Shown piece after piece: positions 34,035 through 43,452 of a stretch of 64,000 nt of DNA. The translations under genes and the position numbers were made by a program. The DNA is taken from the NCBI GenBank assembly GCA_000961765.1, contig LADT01000053.1:1-64000 (forward strand), read 5' to 3'. The notes under the pieces were generated by a model that did not search any database, was not told the origin of the DNA, and was given only the letters and a program-made list of their open reading frames with translations. The stretch's first letter is position 1, and each line of letters starts with the position of its first letter. The stretch is from Clostridiaceae bacterium BRH_c20a. Lineage in GTDB: Bacteria > Bacillota > Peptococcia > Peptococcales > BICA1-8.

Positions 34035-35385
34035 TTAAAACGATATACGCTCCCGAAAGCAAGATACCAATGATTCCAAAGGTTCTATTCCATTTGAGAC
34101 CAACGGTGAAGCTGTTTTCTTTAATTAATCCTCCTAAAAGAATATTATAGGGTACAAAGGGTGACATAATTATACAAACAGTCCAAGCAGCCATTAATGT
34201 TAGAGAAAAGGTTAGATCATTAAGACCAATAAGAGCGGGATTTATAGTAAAAGCTAAAGTAGTAATGGTAATAACCTGATGAAAGCCAATACTAGAGAGC
34301 AATACTGTAATAATTATAATAAACTCTACTAAAAAAAAGGTAGATAGATTAGATACTCTTCCTAAAATATCTTGAAGCAAATATTGGAAAGGTGTTTTTG
34401 CCATGACAATTCCAAAAAAACCTACACTTAAAAAAAAGACAACTTCATTTTTAAATTGAAGTATTACCTTATGATACCCCTTTAACTCAAGTAAAAAGCC
34501 TTTAAATCTATTTATTAATAAGGACCATACTGCTGCATAAAATAACGCAATTAAACTGACTAAAAGCATCATGTTGCTTAAATCTAGTAATTTCTCGCCA
34601 ACTATTACTAAAGATAAAAGCCCAGCTAATGCTATCGCCAATTCCTTTATCTTCCCGTTATCTTCTGCATTAATATTTAGATTTTGGCCGCTGAGCCTTA
34701 CCTCCCGTTGACACTCTAAATCCTTGTAAAATAGTAAATTCCCCAGACCTAGGAATAATAAACCCAAGATAATCCCGTAAATAAAATAACTACCAAATGA
34801 TACACCTGTATAATATAACACCAAATTTACGGAACCATAGTAAGGTGACCATGCAACACAAGCACCAAAGCCTGTGGTAAATACTTTGGCTAAAAATTTA
34901 GGGGGAAATTGGGCTTCTTCTAATAGATCCTTTGTAACTCTAATACCTCCTAAGTTTGTTATAGAGCTAAAGATAAAAATAAAGCCCGATAGCACACCAA
35001 AAAGGCTACATGTTCGATCTAAATATTTAAAAACATAATAATTAATGGTCTCTAAATACCCACCTTGCTTAAGGGGAATGGATAACAAAGGTACTGTGAC
35101 CAAAAGGATACCTAATGGTAAGTTTTTTGTTATGCCTTCAAGCCAGATTGATTGGTCCATTTTATAGCTAAAAAACAAAATGTGCCCAATCATTAAAGCA
35201 GCCAGGCTAAAATAAAGGGCGATACCCCTAGCAAGTATTATTCCAGAAGTTAGAAGCAATATAAGCAGGATAATTTGAATTATTGTTAAAAGCTCCGTTT
35301 GAATTATTTCTCCTAAGAAAACTACAGCAATAAGTCCTAATACGCTCATGACACATATTTTTTCTAAAAATCCTTTTATATTCAA
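34021..35385 (-). CDS. Polytopic membrane protein, transporter-like, paralog 1
   Basis: About 454 residues if started at a TTG with AGAGGG, which aligns with the start of the neighbouring paralog; an in-frame ATG at 35436 exists. About 11-12 membrane helices are predicted. Conserved blocks shared with the next gene are SIPLKQGGYLETINYYVFKY, SITNLGGIRV, the loop CVAWSPYYGSVNLVLYYTGV and PFVPYNILLGGLIKENSF. The layout resembles ion-transporter superfamily carriers, but I cannot name the substrate. It probably arose by tandem duplication with the upstream gene. Confidence 0.6.
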   Translation of the reverse strand: MNIKGFLEKICVMSVLGLIAVVFLGEIIQTELLTIIQIILLILLLTSGIILARGIALYFSLAALMIGHILFFSYKMDQSIWLEGITKNLPLGILLVTVPLLSIPLKQGGYLETINYYVFKYLDRTCSLFGVLSGFIFIFSSITNLGGIRVTKDLLEEAQFPPKFLAKVFTTGFGACVAWSPYYGSVNLVLYYTGVSFGSYFIYGIILGLLFLGLGNLLFYKDLECQREVRLSGQNLNINAEDNGKIKELAIALAGLLSLVIVGEKLLDLSNMMLLVSLIALFYAAVWSLLINRFKGFLLELKGYHKVILQFKNEVVFFLSVGFFGIVMAKTPFQYLLQDILGRVSNLSTFFLVEFIIIITVLLSSIGFHQVITITTLAFTINPALIGLNDLTFSLTLMAAWTVCIIMSPFVPYNILLGGLIKENSFTVGLKWNRTFGIIGILLSGAYIVLINSL

Positions 35386-35435
35386 TGCCGGTCCCTCTTT
35401 CCTAGGTTTCGGAAAATTCATTTGACTACAAACCA

Positions 35436-36797
35436 CTAAAAAAGATAATTAACTAAAGTAATAAAAACTCCGGAAAAAAGGATTGCCATGATAGCAAAGT
35501 TCCTATTCCACTTTAGTGAAACTACAAAGGAGTTTTCCTTTAAGAGCCCCCCAGCTATGATATTGAAGGGTGCAAAAGGGGATAAAATCATAGATATAGT
35601 ATACGATGCTATAAGAGTTAAAGAATAGCTCAAGTCCGATAATCCCAAAACCTGTGCCTTTAGAGAAAGCCCTAAAGCAGTAATAGTAATAACATGATGG
35701 ATACCTACCACTGATAGTAATGCAATCAGGATGATTATTACCTCAATTACGATAAAAACATAATACCCAGATAATTGCTTGAAAAATACTTCGATATACC
35801 CCTTTAATGGAGTATTCGCCAGTACTACACCTAAAAAGCCTACACTTAAAAAGAAAACCATTTCATTTTTAACCTGCAGGATATTTTGGTCATAGCCTTT
35901 CATTTGCTGCAAAAATTCCTTAAACCTTTTGATACCTAATGACCAAAAAACCGCATAAACCAAGGCCAAAATACTTACTAAAAGCATCATACTACTAAAT
36001 GCAAAAAACTTTTCACCAATAATAACTGCCAGAAAAAGTCCTATTAGATTTAAAACAAGAAAGTAGAGCTTTTTTCTGCTGTCAGCAGGCTCGTCTATTT
36101 TATGTGCACTTAACCTAACTTCATTTTGACATTGCCGGTCTTTATAAAAAAGCAAATTGCCCAGTACCAGCAAAAAAAGACCATAAAGGAAGCCTGGCAG
36201 AAAATAGCTGTTAAAAGAAACTCCAGTATAATATAGGACTAAGTTTACTGACGCAAAATAAGGAGACCAAGTCATACAACTGGCAAAGCCTGTTGAGTAT
36301 ACCTTAGCTAAAAACCGTGGCGGTAAATTTACCTCCTCTACCAAATCATGAAAAACCCTGACGGCACCTAAGTTTGCAATGGAAGCTAATCCGAAAACTG
36401 AACTACTCAAGGCAAAAAACAAACTGCAGGTTTTGGCAACATACTTACTAATAAAATAATTAACTGCCTGTAGATATCCTCCTTCTTTTAAAGGAATAGA
36501 TAAAACAGGTACCATTAAAAAAACAATAGCCAGGGGTAAATTTTTCGTAATACCCTCCAGCCAGATTGTATACGCCATATTATATTTCAATATTAGAAAA
36601 TGCCCTAGAATGAGGGATCCCAAGCTCATATAAAATGGGATACCTTTAGCCAAAATTACACCTGGTATCAATACCATTATAAGGGTCACTGTTTCTAGAT
36701 TTTCTAATATCCCTAAATTTACAAACTCTCTAAAAAACACAACAGCCAAGAGTAAAATAACACTTATGACATAAAACCTTTCAAGATACCTAGCCAA
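35436..36797 (-). CDS. Polytopic membrane protein, transporter-like, paralog 2
   Basis: 453 residues, tandem paralog of the gene after it and similar over the full length (LSIPLKEGGYLQAVNYFISK, SCMTWSPYFASVNLVLYYTG, PFAPFNIIAGGLLKENSF). About 11-12 helices, no signal peptide, no ATPase partner, so a secondary carrier is likely. A terminator lies between it and panB, so it is probably transcribed separately. The function is not known. Confidence 0.6.
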   Translation of the reverse strand: MARYLERFYVISVILLLAVVFFREFVNLGILENLETVTLIMVLIPGVILAKGIPFYMSLGSLILGHFLILKYNMAYTIWLEGITKNLPLAIVFLMVPVLSIPLKEGGYLQAVNYFISKYVAKTCSLFFALSSSVFGLASIANLGAVRVFHDLVEEVNLPPRFLAKVYSTGFASCMTWSPYFASVNLVLYYTGVSFNSYFLPGFLYGLFLLVLGNLLFYKDRQCQNEVRLSAHKIDEPADSRKKLYFLVLNLIGLFLAVIIGEKFFAFSSMMLLVSILALVYAVFWSLGIKRFKEFLQQMKGYDQNILQVKNEMVFFLSVGFLGVVLANTPLKGYIEVFFKQLSGYYVFIVIEVIIILIALLSVVGIHHVITITALGLSLKAQVLGLSDLSYSLTLIASYTISMILSPFAPFNIIAGGLLKENSFVVSLKWNRNFAIMAILFSGVFITLVNYLF

Positions 36798-36879
36798 TTC
36801 CCTTACCCCATCTCAATATTTTAAGTACAACATTATTTAATTATAATCCTCTTGCAAGGAGAAGTAAATGAATAGACAG

Positions 36880-36908
36880 AAAAAGCCGCCCGTAAAGGCG
36901 ACTTTTTA
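36880..36908 (-). terminator. Terminator after panB
   Basis: Minus strand: GTCGCC-TTTACG-GGCGGC followed by TTTTT, directly after the panB stop. Confidence 0.75.
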
Positions 36909-36910
36909 CT

Positions 36911-37744
36911 CTAATATAATCTTTTTAAGTCTTCCTCATTCATGGTAAAACAGTGCTTAGGTGCTGGAAATTCCCCGCTGTTAGTTTGCTTAGACCAGGT
37001 GTTAAAAACTTCTACCATTTGTTTTCCCATTTGAGCGTATTGTTCAACAAACTTAGGCACAAATTTATCAAAAATACCTAATATATCGTATGCGTTGAGG
37101 TTTTGTCCAGTGGTATCTGGTCCACCTCCACAGCCGATAGTAGGAATGGTTAATTTTTCATGAATTAATTTTCCTAACTGAGCAGGGATACACTCAAGCA
37201 CCATGGAAAAAGCACCTGCTTCTTCTAAGGCTAGAGCCTCCTGTACTAGTTTTTCAGCCGCTGCAGTACTCTTACCCTGCACCTTAAAGCCTCCTACCAT
37301 GCCAGCTGTTTGTGGTGTTAATCCAATATGAGCCATTACAGGTATGCCGGCATCAACTACTGCCTGAACCTTATCAACTATTTTTAAGCCGCCTTCCATT
37401 TTAACACAGTCAGCACCGGCCTTTAATAACATCCCAGCATTTCTGATGGCTTCCTCCTTACTGACCTGATAAGAAAGGAAGGGCATGTCCCCTACCACGA
37501 AAGTATTTGGTGCTCCTCTCCTTACCAGCTTCACATGATAAAGCATATCTTCAATATTTACCGGAATTGTACCATCATGACCTTGAATAACCATACCCAG
37601 TGAATCACCAACTAAAATTAATTCTATCTCTGAGCGGTCAACCATGGAAGCCATAGGATAATCATAAACTGTAAGCATTGTAAACTTCTGATCTGAGCTC
37701 TTTCTTTCTAAGAGCTCCGGTATAGTAATTTTTTTCTTACTCAT
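36911..37744 (-). CDS. panB: 3-methyl-2-oxobutanoate hydroxymethyltransferase (ketopantoate synthesis)
   Basis: 277 residues of normal length. The motifs include VGDSLGMVIQGHDGTIPVN, GDMPFLSYQ, VKMEGG, AHIGLTPQ (metal and substrate loop) and GCGGGPDTTGQNL. It transfers a hydroxymethyl group from methylene-tetrahydrofolate to 2-ketoisovalerate, the first committed step of pantothenate and CoA synthesis. The upstream ilvD makes that keto acid and ends 30 bases earlier, so the pair forms a metabolically sensible operon. No panC or panD is in the window. Confidence 0.95.
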   Translation of the reverse strand: MSKKKITIPELLERKSSDQKFTMLTVYDYPMASMVDRSEIELILVGDSLGMVIQGHDGTIPVNIEDMLYHVKLVRRGAPNTFVVGDMPFLSYQVSKEEAIRNAGMLLKAGADCVKMEGGLKIVDKVQAVVDAGIPVMAHIGLTPQTAGMVGGFKVQGKSTAAAEKLVQEALALEEAGAFSMVLECIPAQLGKLIHEKLTIPTIGCGGGPDTTGQNLNAYDILGIFDKFVPKFVEQYAQMGKQMVEVFNTWSKQTNSGEFPAPKHCFTMNEEDLKRLY

Positions 37745-37773
37745 AATATTTAAACCTCCTAAGTTTGTTTAGC

Positions 37774-39438
37774 TTATCTTTTGAATACTGCACCGGACAT
37801 AGCTGAGAGTACCTGCTTGGAATACCGATCTAAATAGCTCCCCGGTTTAACCTTAGAAACGGGCGGTATCCAATTAGCCTTTCTTTTAGCCAATTCTTCT
37901 TCACTTACTTCTAAAGTAACATTGCCGGCTGGAATATCAATACTAATCATATCCCCTTCTTCTACCAAAGCTAAGGGGCCTCCCTCAGCTGCCTCAGGAG
38001 AGATATGACCGATTGCTGCACCAGATGTTGCACCAGAAAATCTACCGTCGGTAATTAAAGCAACCTCTTTACCCAAGCCCATACCCACAATAGCCGCGGT
38101 AGCAGTAAGCATTTCCCGCATTCCCGGACCACCTTTCGGACCTTCATATCTGACAACAACCACATCGCCTGAGTTAATTTTACCTCCATAAATAGCAGCT
38201 ACAGCTGGCTCTTCCTGATCAAACACTCTAGCCGGACCCCGGTGCTTTAGCATCTCCGGCAATACGGCAGCACTCTTACAAACCGCCCCTTCCGGGGATA
38301 AATTGCCATAGATTAGTTTTAATCCGCCGGTAGCGGAATAGGGATTGTCCATAGATCTGATGACTTCAGGATTAATTATCTGAGCACTTTTTACATTTTC
38401 CTCTACAGTTTTAGCACTTACCGTCAGAGCATCTGTATGAAGCAGACCATTTTCTGCCAGATGCTTCATTAAAGCAGTAATGCCTCCGGCATAATGGACA
38501 TCTACAGGATAATGACCATTGGCCGCCGGTTTCATCTTAACCAGGTGAGGGACTTTTTTAGCCATTTCATCAAAAATGTTAATATCAAAATCAATGCCTG
38601 CTTCATGGGCTAGGGCAGTCAAATGTAAAATGGTATTTGTAGAACCACCGATAGCCAAATCAACAGTAATGGCGTTTTCTAAAGCTTCCTTAGTTATTAT
38701 ATCCAAAGGCAATATGTTTTTCTGATATAATTCCATAATTTTTAAGCCAGTTTCCTTGGATAGGGCTAATCTTCTTCCCGTTGCAGCAGGCGTTGTACTT
38801 CCTGGCAAAACCATTCCCAAGGCTTCGGCAATAAAATTCATGGAATTAGCAGTACCTAGTAAATTACAGGCACCACAACCAGGTAAGGCTTCCCTTTCCA
38901 TTTCTCCTAGCTGGTCCAAAGTTAGATTACCTTTAGCTACTTCACCCTGTACAGCCATTAAATCAGTGTAGCCAATTTCCTTTCCGTCAAAACAGCCGGT
39001 TGCCATAGGGCCGCCGCTGACCATAATGGACGGAATATTTAATCTTACTGCAGCCATCAATAATCCAGGGGTAATCTTATCACAATTAGTAACAAATACT
39101 ATAGCATCATACTGATGACCATTAACCATACACTCAATAGAATCACAGATTAGCTCTCGGCTGGCTAAAGGATAATGCATGCCGTAATTGCCCTGGGCAA
39201 TACCATCACAGATACCAATTGTCGGGAACTCAATAGGGGTTCCCCCAGCAGCAATTACTCCTTCTCTAACAGCTTTGGCAATACTGTCCAAATGAAAATG
39301 ACCCGGCATAGTCTCATTTTGGGTATTTACTATAGCGACTAAAGGTTTTTCTAAGTCCTGGGGTAAAAAACCCATGGAGTAATATAAGGCTCGATGTGTT
39401 GCTCTTTCTAACCCCTTAGTTGTTATATGACTTCTCAT
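37774..39438 (-). CDS. ilvD: Dihydroxy-acid dehydratase
   Basis: 554 residues. Family motifs for the iron-sulfur enzyme are [38 protein letters not shown] (cluster Cys), [20 protein letters not shown] and, late, [20 protein letters not shown]. It dehydrates 2,3-dihydroxy acids to the keto acids for valine, isoleucine, leucine and pantothenate. AAGGGG lies before the ATG. It forms an operon with panB; no T-box or riboswitch was seen in the roughly 150 bases upstream. Confidence 0.97.
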   Translation of the reverse strand: MRSHITTKGLERATHRALYYSMGFLPQDLEKPLVAIVNTQNETMPGHFHLDSIAKAVREGVIAAGGTPIEFPTIGICDGIAQGNYGMHYPLASRELICDSIECMVNGHQYDAIVFVTNCDKITPGLLMAAVRLNIPSIMVSGGPMATGCFDGKEIGYTDLMAVQGEVAKGNLTLDQLGEMEREALPGCGACNLLGTANSMNFIAEALGMVLPGSTTPAATGRRLALSKETGLKIMELYQKNILPLDIITKEALENAITVDLAIGGSTNTILHLTALAHEAGIDFDINIFDEMAKKVPHLVKMKPAANGHYPVDVHYAGGITALMKHLAENGLLHTDALTVSAKTVEENVKSAQIINPEVIRSMDNPYSATGGLKLIYGNLSPEGAVCKSAAVLPEMLKHRGPARVFDQEEPAVAAIYGGKINSGDVVVVRYEGPKGGPGMREMLTATAAIVGMGLGKEVALITDGRFSGATSGAAIGHISPEAAEGGPLALVEEGDMISIDIPAGNVTLEVSEEELAKRKANWIPPVSKVKPGSYLDRYSKQVLSAMSGAVFKR

Positions 39439-39627
39439 GTTAACATCCCCTTATCAAAAGATTTAATAATTCTTTAATATATTTCAGAAATATTAAAGAG
39501 ATATAGCTTCTTTCTTTATTTTCTCTCTAAATGAACTAATATTACAATTCTTTACTAAAAAAATATTACCTCCATAATAATTTATCATTTAATTTAGATT
39601 TTTTGTCTATTAATACTTGAATTAATA

Positions 39628-39984
39628 ATAAGCATGATCAACTCCGCTACCAACCAAATATCTTGCAAAACCATTATCAGTTGAAAATTCTACTGAAATA
39701 GTTACAGCTTAAGAATAATTGATCTGCAACTACTTTTAAAGTTAATGCTTTAGTAAAATTTTGGTTAATATAACCCTGAGACCAATTTACCATTTTTTCA
39801 GCTTGACTTTGCCTACTGGCATCTATTTTTAAACTCAACTCATCAATTAAGTTTCTAAATATATTATTTATCTCTTCAATTTTCCACATCTCCTCAAGAT
39901 ACTCTTCATTATTTTTTGATTTAGTACAAAATGAATAAATTTTAAAGCCATCGGTTCATCATCAGCAATTAATAATTTATACAA
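39628..39984 (-). pseudogene. AraC-type response regulator, internally deleted
   Basis: A TTG start with GAGGTG opens YKLLIADDEPMALKFI, matching the receiver start of the complete regulator at 41875-43422. After a short stretch the sequence jumps to MWKIEEINNIF, then QAEKMVNWSQGYINQN, ALTLKVVADQLFLS and NYFSRIF, the C-terminal helix-turn-helix part, and then decays. About 380 residues are missing between the two. It follows the kinase at 40022 just as the complete regulator follows the fused kinase at 43453. Confidence 0.75.
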
Positions 39985-40021
39985 TTATCACCTCTCCCTA
40001 AATGTACTAGATATTCCGGTA

Positions 40022-41248
40022 CTAATCCAAAGGTATTTTTATCGTAATCTCTGTTCCTTTTTCCGACATAATCCCAATATTGAAGTTAAATTTTTCACCA
40101 TAATAATATTGTAAGCGCTTAAAAATATTTTTTAGCCCAATTCCTTTTGACAAAGAAGGTGTTATACTTAAATCTCCCCTAAAAGAATTCACTTCTTCAA
40201 TTACTTGCTTTGATATACCACAACCATTATCTACAACTTGAATAACAGCATAACTATTCTCAATAAAAGCCTTTATCTTGAGTTTACCCGGCCAACTAAT
40301 ATTAGCAAAGCCATGTATTATGGAATTTTCCACCAGAACCATGATAGCCATAAAGGGAATTTTTATATTCATTATTTCTTCACTTATTTCAGCTTCAACC
40401 GTAAATCTATTAGGAAACCTGCTTTTTTGTATTAATAGATAGTCTTCTATATGGTTTAATTCTTCTTTAATCGATATTAAGTTATCTACTTTCCCTAAAC
40501 TACACCGCAGTAAATTTGCTAAAGCATAAGTAAGGGAAGCAGCGGTGTTTGCCCCTTCAATGATCGAGGCTTGGACAATAGTATTTAGAGTGTTAAATAG
40601 GAAATGGGGATTTACCTGCGCTTCTAAAAACATTAATCTAGCTTCGTTTAACGAGCTTTCCAGCTCGGCCTGTCTTTGTCTTTCTCTGGTAAGGCTTAAT
40701 TTATACATATTAACTTGCTTTTCTCTAGCTGATTCGATAATTAATCGTACTAAGTAAGCACTAACAAAAGATAGTATTTCTGCTGTTGATTTTAGATGAA
40801 TAGGATTAACAAAACCAAGCTTAGAATACTCCTCTAATGCAGCCTGACGATTTTTATCAGAAAATAAACGTTTAATTAAATTCTTTTCAAAGGAAGAAGT
40901 TAATGATGTTCTTCCATAACCGCAACCTAAATAACCTAGTAAGCGACCATTAATTTTAATGGACGACTGTACAGAATACAAGCCAAATTTACAACAATTA
41001 ACATTTAAGTTATTATCAACCTGCATTTGATCTGGAGAACTGATTATACAGTTGCCTACCTTTTCTTTAATGCACAGCTTGCAAAAAGCAGGGAATCTGG
41101 CCAATTCAGTTAATAAATTTACTGATGCATCAAACAGAGACACCGACAAACTAATATTTTGAGTATATTTCTCGGTAATTGCATATACGTCGGTCATCTT
41201 AACTAGCTCTGAAAGTTCAACATCATCAATATTTATTATCTCCTCCAT
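40022..41248 (-). CDS. LytS-type sensor kinase with PocR-like domain (module A)
   Basis: 408 residues. The N-terminal 190 residues are a PocR-like ligand domain with a cysteine set (FCKLCIKEKVGNCI, NCCKFGLYSVQS, LLGYLGCGYGR). A coiled coil leads to the kinase core EAQVNPHFLFNTLNTI (phosphorylated His in NPHF), VLVENSIIHG, VDNGCGI and GIGLKNIFKRL. There is no membrane helix, so it senses something in the cytoplasm, possibly a metal or small molecule bound by the cysteines. Its start overlaps the cupin gene, in a paralog of a protein where both are fused. The partner regulator next to it is a pseudogene. Confidence 0.8.
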   Translation of the reverse strand: MEEIINIDDVELSELVKMTDVYAITEKYTQNISLSVSLFDASVNLLTELARFPAFCKLCIKEKVGNCIISSPDQMQVDNNLNVNCCKFGLYSVQSSIKINGRLLGYLGCGYGRTSLTSSFEKNLIKRLFSDKNRQAALEEYSKLGFVNPIHLKSTAEILSFVSAYLVRLIIESAREKQVNMYKLSLTRERQRQAELESSLNEARLMFLEAQVNPHFLFNTLNTIVQASIIEGANTAASLTYALANLLRCSLGKVDNLISIKEELNHIEDYLLIQKSRFPNRFTVEAEISEEIMNIKIPFMAIMVLVENSIIHGFANISWPGKLKIKAFIENSYAVIQVVDNGCGISKQVIEEVNSFRGDLSITPSLSKGIGLKNIFKRLQYYYGEKFNFNIGIMSEKGTEITIKIPLD

Positions 41249-41631
41249 CTCTCTGGAATAGTTGGATAAACAATACTTAAAAATTTTGCTGGTACTGGGG
41301 AATTATTGACCATAATATGTTGCCCCTCAGCAGGGATTAGCACTAATTGACCTTTTTGCAAATAAGTCTTCTTACTATTAGCCCAATGAATTGTTTCTCC
41401 CTCTAATCCATATAGTATTTCATCATATCCGTAGTGAGTATGTGATTCATGCTTTATATTTGGTTTTACAGTTACTACCGCGACATTTCTACTATTCTTT
41501 TTGGAATATTTATCAAAATCCATTTTTGATTCTAATTGTAGAGAATAGGATTCACCCCAAGAAAAACTCTGCTCATCTATAATTTTAAGATTAAGGCTTC
41601 TTTCTATTTCATCGCGAATTTTTTTATTCAT
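41236..41631 (-). CDS. Cupin sensor domain protein (split off from the kinase, module A)
   Basis: About 131 residues from the ATG with GAGGTTAG. The cupin core is VKPNIKHESHTHYGYDEILY followed by GLEGETIHW, with a HxH metal-ligand pair, and GQLVLIPAEGQHIM. It closely matches the first 128 residues of the fused kinase at 43453-45066. It ends VYPTIPERWRR with a stop, where the fused paralog continues VYPTIPDMGETITIEDV. A two-base difference after the proline-rich segment shifts the frame, and the kinase restarts at an overlapping ATG. Either a natural fission or a sequencing indel. Confidence 0.75.
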   Translation of the reverse strand: MNKKIRDEIERSLNLKIIDEQSFSWGESYSLQLESKMDFDKYSKKNSRNVAVVTVKPNIKHESHTHYGYDEILYGLEGETIHWANSKKTYLQKGQLVLIPAEGQHIMVNNSPVPAKFLSIVYPTIPERWRR

Positions 41632-41752
41632 ACTAACCTCATTTCCTAACAACAAATGTGGACATAAATTCAACTAAATATTCTCGAATAAATTAATTGT
41701 TTCCTCTTTATTGCTCGAGTAAAATATCCCAACAGAACCGATAAAATAACTA

Positions 41753-41779
41753 AAGGCAGCTTTAAATTAAAAGCTACCT
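41753..41779 (-). terminator. Terminator after the response regulator
   Basis: Minus strand AGGTAGCTTT-TAATT-TAAAGCTGCCT followed by a T-rich stretch, about 100 bases after the regulator stop. Confidence 0.65.
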
Positions 41780-41874
41780 CATCGATTCATTTAACTTAAA
41801 TCATAACATTAATTGTCTATAATAAAAACAAAATTATTTTTATCATCAAGTTTTATATTTATACTTTGAAATTC

Positions 41875-43422
41875 TTATCTTTTTAATATGTTAATAGGAA
41901 TTTGATTTTTTTCTTTTTTAAAAACATAGCTAAAGTAACTTGGATCTTTAAAACCAACTCTTTTAGAAACCTCGGTAACGGTATATTTGCCAGTTAATAG
42001 TAGTTTTTGTGCTTGCTCAATTCTCACTTTTTGCAAATAATTCACAAACCCTTTTCCAGCATATTTCTTAAAAATTCTACTAAAGTAAGTTGTACTTACA
42101 AATAGTTTATCTGCCATTACTTTTAAGGTTAGGTCTTTATTATAATTCTGGTTAATATATCCTATAGCCCAATTTACCATTTGTTTTGTTTGATTTGGAA
42201 TATTAGAATGGATTTGACTGGCTAAATCTTCAGTAAATTCTAAAAACAGCTGTTCTAATTCCAAGAAATTAGCTATTTTTTGTAGCCTTCTTTCGTACTG
42301 TAACAATATGTTCGTTTGCTCATTTGCTGAGACAACCGCCGATAAACTGCTTAATAGTATGGTGATTACTTGTTTACTATAAAGCAATACATCTGCATAC
42401 CAATAATGTTTTGTCAACATCAAAGAATTTAATTTTTTTAAGTAAGTTGCTGAAAGGGGAAGATTTTCTTTGGTTAGCAGGTTATATAAATCCCGCTGTA
42501 CTTCCAATATTTTTGATAGATTAAATGACAGTCTGTAAAAATCTCCTTTACAATATAAGCCCCTTAGTCCCCAGAAAACAGCTGTTTTCCTAATTTCTTC
42601 TGCTTCTTTATAAGAGTTACAAATGCTTTCATCTTTAGTAATTGAGGAGATGGCTACTGTACAGTGAAGCTTATATTCCTTTGACCACCTATTAATTATT
42701 TCTTCAATTTTCCCCATAATATCTTTACTGTATTCTCTCAAAAATACTACTTGCCCATTATTAAGACCAGTAAATAGCTCAACCCCTATCTCATTATCTA
42801 GCTCTGTTAAAAAACTATCATAGTTGTTACAATTTTGATTATCTGCATTTTTGAATATTGATGCACTCAACAATCCTAAAGGTTGAAATTTGGCCCAATT
42901 AAAAGCAGGGATAAATTTTTGAATCTCTGTAATATCCGGCTTTTCCTTTGTTAATAACTCCTTAATTAAATTTTTTTTGACTATTGGTTTAAGCTGTTCA
43001 ATTTGATTTCTAATATTATTAATTTCTTTTTGTTCTAATTCCTCTACCAAACTTGTATTTATCCCATGGTTTAATATATTTATCAGCGTCTCTACCTTTA
43101 AGGGCTTAAGTAAGTAATCCTCGACTTTAACCTTTATTGCCTTCTGGGCATATGAAAAATATCCATATGCTGTTAAGATATAAATTTTTGTATTTGGTAA
43201 CGTGTCTTTGATTATTTGGGCAGCTGTTAATCCATCCATTAATGGCATCTCAATATCAATAATAAGGAATTCAGGTTGATGCTTTTTTGCTAATTCAATA
43301 GCTTCAAGCCCATTTTCCCCTTCATCACATATATAAATAGGCAAGTCACTTTCCTCTATAATAAGTTTAATAAATTTTAGTGTCATAGGTTCATCATCAA
43401 CAATTAACAGTTTATACAACAC
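41875..43422 (-). CDS. YesN/AraC-type response regulator (module B)
   Basis: 515 residues. The receiver domain has the acidic pair and phospho-acceptor: LLIVDDEP, IIDIEMPLMDG (Asp near 56) and LKPLKVETL. A long helical linker follows, then a pair of AraC-type helix-turn-helix motifs in the last 100 residues (TLKVMADKLFVSTTYFSRIF, then LLLTGKYTVTEVSKRVGFKD). It is the partner of the upstream fused kinase, from which it is separated by 30 bases. Likely targets are the nearby metabolic genes, but no binding site can be assigned. Confidence 0.85.
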   Translation of the reverse strand: MLYKLLIVDDEPMTLKFIKLIIEESDLPIYICDEGENGLEAIELAKKHQPEFLIIDIEMPLMDGLTAAQIIKDTLPNTKIYILTAYGYFSYAQKAIKVKVEDYLLKPLKVETLINILNHGINTSLVEELEQKEINNIRNQIEQLKPIVKKNLIKELLTKEKPDITEIQKFIPAFNWAKFQPLGLLSASIFKNADNQNCNNYDSFLTELDNEIGVELFTGLNNGQVVFLREYSKDIMGKIEEIINRWSKEYKLHCTVAISSITKDESICNSYKEAEEIRKTAVFWGLRGLYCKGDFYRLSFNLSKILEVQRDLYNLLTKENLPLSATYLKKLNSLMLTKHYWYADVLLYSKQVITILLSSLSAVVSANEQTNILLQYERRLQKIANFLELEQLFLEFTEDLASQIHSNIPNQTKQMVNWAIGYINQNYNKDLTLKVMADKLFVSTTYFSRIFKKYAGKGFVNYLQKVRIEQAQKLLLTGKYTVTEVSKRVGFKDPSYFSYVFKKEKNQIPINILKR

Positions 43423-43452
43423 CTAGTCCTCCTTATCTCTAGTAGGAGATTA

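Noticed and set aside
39439-39627. T-box or riboswitch before ilvD
   Set aside because: No T-box core (GGUGG with specifier stem) and no terminator pair seen on the minus strand.
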